DNA of 64,000 bases from Paraburkholderia panacisoli (GTDB taxonomy: Bacteria; Pseudomonadota; Gammaproteobacteria; Burkholderiales; Burkholderiaceae). Of this stretch, positions 60,905-64,000 are shown in pieces. Numbering within the stretch: position 1 is the first letter of the stretch; the number at the start of each line of letters is the position of its first letter. Both the position numbers and the translations under genes were made by a program. The stretch spans positions 124,001 to 188,000 of the forward strand of contig NZ_VTUZ01000012.1 in assembly GCF_008369935.1 (NCBI RefSeq), written 5' to 3'. The notes under the pieces are model-generated. The model searched no databases. It had not been told where the DNA came from and saw only the letters and a program-made list of their open reading frames with translations.

Positions 60905-62584
60905 TTACGCGTGAGCCGGTTGACGCGAGGCGTACACACGTTCCTTGAACGGGGTGATGCCGATGCGGTTGTACGTTTCGATGAAGCGCTCGCCTTCCTG
61001 GCGGTTCTCCACGAAGGTGTCGATCACCTTGCTCATCACGTCCGGCATTTCTTCCGCCGAGAACGACGGGCCGATCACGCGGCCGAGGTGCGCGCCGGTG
61101 GCGCCCGTACCCTGCTCGCCGCCGAGCGTGACCTGGTACCACTCCGAGCCGTCCTTGTCGACGCCCAGGATGCCGATGTTGCCGACGTGGTGGTGACCGC
61201 ACGCGTTGATGCAGCCCGAGATGTTCAGCGACACGTCGCCGAGGTCGTACACGTAGTCGAGATCGCTGAAGCGTTCCTGGATCGCGAGCGCGATCGGAAT
61301 CGACTTCGCATTCGCGAGCGAGCAGAAATCGCCGCCCGGGCACGCGATGATGTCGGTCAGCAAGCCGATGTTCGGCGTCGCGAAACCTTGTGCCTTGGCC
61401 TTTTCCCACAGTGCGAACAGGTCGCGTTTCTTGACGTTGGCGAGAATCAGGTTCTGTTCGTGCGACACGCGGATTTCGCCGAACGAATACTCGTCGGCCC
61501 AATCGGCAACCGCTTCCATTTGCGTGTCGGTGGCGTCGCCCGGAGCGATGGTGGTCGGCTTCAGCGACAGCGTCACCGACGCGTAGCCCGACACCTTGTG
61601 CGGCCGCACGTTACGCTCGACCCAGCGCGCAAACGCACGGCTTTCCAGCAGATGGTTTTCGAACGAAGCGTCCGTGTCCGGCAGCTTGTCGTACACGGGC
61701 GGCTGGAAGTACTGGACCACGCGATCCACTTCCGCCTGCGTGAGCGTCGACGGGCCGTCCTTCAGGTGCTGCCACTCTTCTTCGACCTGCGCCGAGAACT
61801 TCTCCGGGCTCAATGCCTTCACGAGAATCTTGATGCGCGCCTTGTACATGTTGTCGCGGCGGCCGTAGCGGTTGTACACGCGCAGCACGGCTTCGCAGTA
61901 CGTCAGCAGATGCTGCCACGGCAGATCGCGACGGATCACCGCGCCGATGATCGGCGTGCGGCCCATGCCGCCGCCGGCGAGGATGTCGGCCACCAGTTCG
62001 CCCTGCTCGTTCTTGCGCAGATACACGCCCATGTCGTGAATCTGCACGGCCGCGCGGTCTTCCTTCGAACCCGACACGGCGATCTTGAACTTGCGCGGCA
62101 GCCACGCGAATTCCGGGTGGAACGTCGACCACTGACGGAGGATTTCCGCCCACGGACGCGGATCGACCACTTCGTCCGGCGCCACGCCGGCGAACTGGTC
62201 AGCGGTGATGTTGCGGATGCAGTTGCCCGAGGTCTGGATGCCGTGCATCTGCACGGCGGCGAGCTTGCGCAGGATTTCCGGCGTTTCTTCGAGCTTGATC
62301 CAGTTGTACTGGATGTTCGAGCGCGTCGAGAAATGGCCGTAGCCGCGATCGTGTTCCCGCGCGATCTGCGCGAGCACGCGCATCTGGTCGCTGCGCAGGT
62401 TGCCGTACGGAATCGCAATGCGGTGCATGTACGCATGGCGCTGGTAGTACAGGCCGTTCTGCAGACGCAGCGGACGAAACTCCTCTTCGCTCAATTCGCC
62501 CGACAAGCGGCGGCGAACCTGATCGGCGTATTGCGCGACCCGTTCATCGACGATGGTCTGGTCGTACTGATCGTATTGGTACAT
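60905..62584 (-). CDS. cysI: Sirohaem-dependent sulfite (or nitrite/sulfite) reductase
   Basis: Six-electron reduction of sulfite to sulfide. The 559-residue hemoprotein has two ferredoxin-like/haem half repeats (HFSTRSNIQYNWIKLEETPE; SGNCIRNITAD) and the sirohaem/4Fe-4S cysteine motifs ACPGGDFCSLA and SGCINACGHHHVGNIG. Arginine- and lysine-rich sulfite-binding positions fall in these segments. No flavoprotein CysJ is encoded nearby, so electrons probably come from ferredoxin or via DUF934. The ATG at 62584 gives the expected N-terminus. It is the first gene of cysI-DUF934-cysH-cysD-cysN-cobA, opposite cysB. Confidence 0.95.
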   Translation of the reverse strand: MYQYDQYDQTIVDERVAQYADQVRRRLSGELSEEEFRPLRLQNGLYYQRHAYMHRIAIPYGNLRSDQMRVLAQIAREHDRGYGHFSTRSNIQYNWIKLEETPEILRKLAAVQMHGIQTSGNCIRNITADQFAGVAPDEVVDPRPWAEILRQWSTFHPEFAWLPRKFKIAVSGSKEDRAAVQIHDMGVYLRKNEQGELVADILAGGGMGRTPIIGAVIRRDLPWQHLLTYCEAVLRVYNRYGRRDNMYKARIKILVKALSPEKFSAQVEEEWQHLKDGPSTLTQAEVDRVVQYFQPPVYDKLPDTDASFENHLLESRAFARWVERNVRPHKVSGYASVTLSLKPTTIAPGDATDTQMEAVADWADEYSFGEIRVSHEQNLILANVKKRDLFALWEKAKAQGFATPNIGLLTDIIACPGGDFCSLANAKSIPIALAIQERFSDLDYVYDLGDVSLNISGCINACGHHHVGNIGILGVDKDGSEWYQVTLGGEQGTGATGAHLGRVIGPSFSAEEMPDVMSKVIDTFVENRQEGERFIETYNRIGITPFKERVYASRQPAHA

Positions 62585-62802
62585 TCGGGACCCCAATTTT
62601 TTGGCTGATACACGGCGGTCCGGTTCCGCCGCGCATTGAACATCTGTCTTGGTCAGCAACCGCAAACGAGCGTTTAGACCCATCTCTCATTTGCTTATGA
62701 CAAATACAGATATCCATATTGAAAAAGATGGACAGATCGTAATAAACTCGCCTTATATTTCAAACGACTAAAAAATTCTTTTTATATGCGGAGAGGTTAT
62801 AT
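62585..62802. promoter_or_regulatory. Divergent cysI / cysB control region
   Basis: A 218-bp spacer whose right half (62690-62800) is very AT-rich compared with the surroundings, as expected for CysB-bound promoters. On the minus strand TTGAAA and TACGAT, 16 bp apart (near 62737-62764), could serve the cys genes. GGAGAGG (62790-62796) is the cysB ribosome site. CysB sites are degenerate, so I assign the region but not exact operator bases. Confidence 0.55.
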
Positions 62803-63744
62803 ATGAACCTGCATCAATTCCGCTTCGTCCGCGAGGCTGTGCGGCAGAACTTCAACCTCACCGAAGCTGCCAAGGCGCTGTTTACCAGCCAGCCGGGCGT
62901 TTCCAAGGCGATCATCGAGCTCGAGGACGAGCTGGGCGTCGAAATCTTCACGCGGCACGGCAAGCGCGTGCGTTCGCTGACCGAACCGGGACGCATCATT
63001 TTGCAGTCGGTCGAGAAGATACTGCAGGAAGTGGAGAGCCTCAAGCGCGTCGGTAAGGATTACGCAGCGCAGGATCAGGGCAATCTGGTGATCGCCGCGA
63101 CCCACACCCAGGCGCGCTACTCGCTGCCGGCCGCGATCGCCGAGTTCAAGAAACGCTTTCCCAAAGTCCACCTTTCGATCCTGCAAGGCAGCCCGACCCA
63201 GGTCGCCGAGATGGTGCTGCACGACCAGGCCGATCTGGCAATCGCCACCGAGGCGATCGCCAACTATAAGGAACTGGTGTCGCTGCCCTGCTTCCAGTGG
63301 CACCACGTCGCGGTGATGCAGCCGGACCACCCGCTGCTCGACCGCAAACTTTTGGCGCTGGATGATCTGACCCAATATCCGCTGATCACGTACGACAATG
63401 CGTTCGCCGGCCGCACCAAGATCAACGAGGCGTTCCGCCTGCGCGGGCTGCATCCGGACATCGTGCTGGAAGCAATCGACGCCGACGTGATCAAGACCTA
63501 TGTGGAACTGGGGCTCGGCGTCGGCATCATGGCGGATATCGCGTTCAACGCCGAGCGCGATCGCCATTTGCGCGCGATGCCGGTCGGCCACCTGTTCGGC
63601 AGCAACGTGACGCGTGTCGCGCTGAAACAGGGCGCCTATCTGCGCAGCTATGTGTATACGCTCGTCGAGCTGCTGTCGCCGAGCATGAACCGCAAGCTGA
63701 TCGAACAGGCGCTCAAAGGCGAACACGAAACCTACGAACTTTGA
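62803..63744 (+). CDS. cysB: CysB-type LysR transcriptional regulator of sulfur assimilation
   Basis: A 313-residue LysR regulator of the CysB/Cbl group. The helix-turn-helix is at residues ~2-60 (MNLHQFRFVREAVRQNFNLT, EAAKALFTSQPGVSKAIIEL) and the effector domain follows. CysB-like features include ATHTQARYSLPAAI and the ligand region QGSPTQVAEMVL. It activates cys genes with acetylserine and senses sulfate or thiosulfate in related bacteria. Its divergent position beside the cys operon supports that target here. Confidence 0.94.
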   Translation: MNLHQFRFVREAVRQNFNLTEAAKALFTSQPGVSKAIIELEDELGVEIFTRHGKRVRSLTEPGRIILQSVEKILQEVESLKRVGKDYAAQDQGNLVIAATHTQARYSLPAAIAEFKKRFPKVHLSILQGSPTQVAEMVLHDQADLAIATEAIANYKELVSLPCFQWHHVAVMQPDHPLLDRKLLALDDLTQYPLITYDNAFAGRTKINEAFRLRGLHPDIVLEAIDADVIKTYVELGLGVGIMADIAFNAERDRHLRAMPVGHLFGSNVTRVALKQGAYLRSYVYTLVELLSPSMNRKLIEQALKGEHETYEL

Positions 63745-63779
63745 TATCACCACGTTTCTCGCTACGGAGACCCTTTTCG

Positions 63780-64000
63780 ATGAAGTCGCATAACAACAAA
63801 CTTCGCGGCGTAGCCGCTCTCGGCGCGCTGTTGCTCGCCACCGCGGCCCATGCCGACCTGAAAGTCGGCATCGATCTGTCGAGCACCGGCCCGGCGGCCG
63901 TGATCGGCATCACCAGCAAGAACGCGATGCTGATGTGGCCCGCGACGATCGCCGGCCAGAAAGCCGACTACATCTTCCTCGACGACGCGTCCGACCCCGG
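63780..64000 (+). CDS. Periplasmic amino-acid-type ABC binding protein (Peripla_BP_6), 5' part only
   Basis: The first 73 codons of an exported solute-binding protein, running off the right edge. Signal peptide residues ~1-25 (MKSHNNKLRGVAALGALLL, cleavage at AHA before DLKVGID), then VGIDLSSTGPAAVIGI and IFLDDASDP. This is the N-terminal pattern of branched-chain amino-acid or amide binding proteins (LivJ-like). ACGGAGA lies upstream of the ATG. It begins 35 bp after cysB; any link to sulfur metabolism is unknown because the rest is not visible. Confidence 0.8.
   Translation, partial: MKSHNNKLRGVAALGALLLATAAHADLKVGIDLSSTGPAAVIGITSKNAMLMWPATIAGQKADYIFLDDASDP

Overview
The window is GC-rich, densely coded chromosomal DNA with Burkholderia-type gene order, most likely Paraburkholderia or Burkholderia sensu lato, main chromosome. 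Supporting signs are a glucokinase fused to an RpiR/HexR regulator, the DUF3460-scpA-panC-panD order, an arginine/lysine/ornithine decarboxylase beside dcd, zapA followed by 6S RNA, lptF-lptG opposite pepA-holC, and a cysI-DUF934-cysH-cysD-cysN-cobA block divergent from cysB. I see no insertion sequence, phage, CRISPR array, tRNA or rRNA. Almost everything is core metabolism.

Layout. 1-8.0 kb: glucose uptake and entry to the Entner-Doudoroff pathway. A glucose-type ABC transporter (binding protein and two permeases, the last cut by the window edge) diverges from zwf-pgl-glk/hexR, and a perfect palindrome overlaps the putative zwf -10 box. 8.2-16 kb: bestrophin-like channel, DUF1311 protein, basic amino-acid decarboxylase, dcd, a SodC-like lipoprotein lacking most metal ligands, Mrp/ApbC and an OmpA-type lipoprotein. 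16.3-25 kb: metG, then tamB and tamA. 25.1-29.8 kb: scpA, panC, panD, a ParA-like ATPase, a thioesterase and a DoxX protein.

29.9-42 kb: late cobalamin synthesis/salvage and B12 uptake. cobQ stands alone on the minus strand. cobU-cbiB-cobD-btuF runs rightward and converges on a leftward run btuB-btuC-btuD-cobT-cobS-cobC, which is preceded by a well-conserved cobalamin riboswitch. The corrin-ring genes are not in the window, so the cluster fits uptake of corrinoids, aminopropanol attachment and lower-ligand assembly.

42.3-50 kb: zapB-like/zapA and 6S RNA, an EVE-domain protein, a SIMPL-domain protein, lgt, a LysR regulator divergent from ilvD, a monohaem cytochrome c and a DUF2486 protein. 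50.1-56.2 kb: holC, pepA, lptF-lptG, a short CbiX-type chelatase and a membrane diguanylate cyclase. 56.4-62.6 kb: sulfate assimilation (cobA/SUMT, cysN, cysD, APS-reductase-type cysH, DUF934, cysI), opposite cysB. The window ends inside a periplasmic amino-acid-type binding protein.

The most interesting items are the candidate HexR operator and regulator-enzyme fusion, the degenerate SodC-like protein, the B12 riboswitch with its candidate expression platform, the 6S RNA, and several strong hairpins or short tandem repeats in leaders. I did not find a convincing wholly new system.
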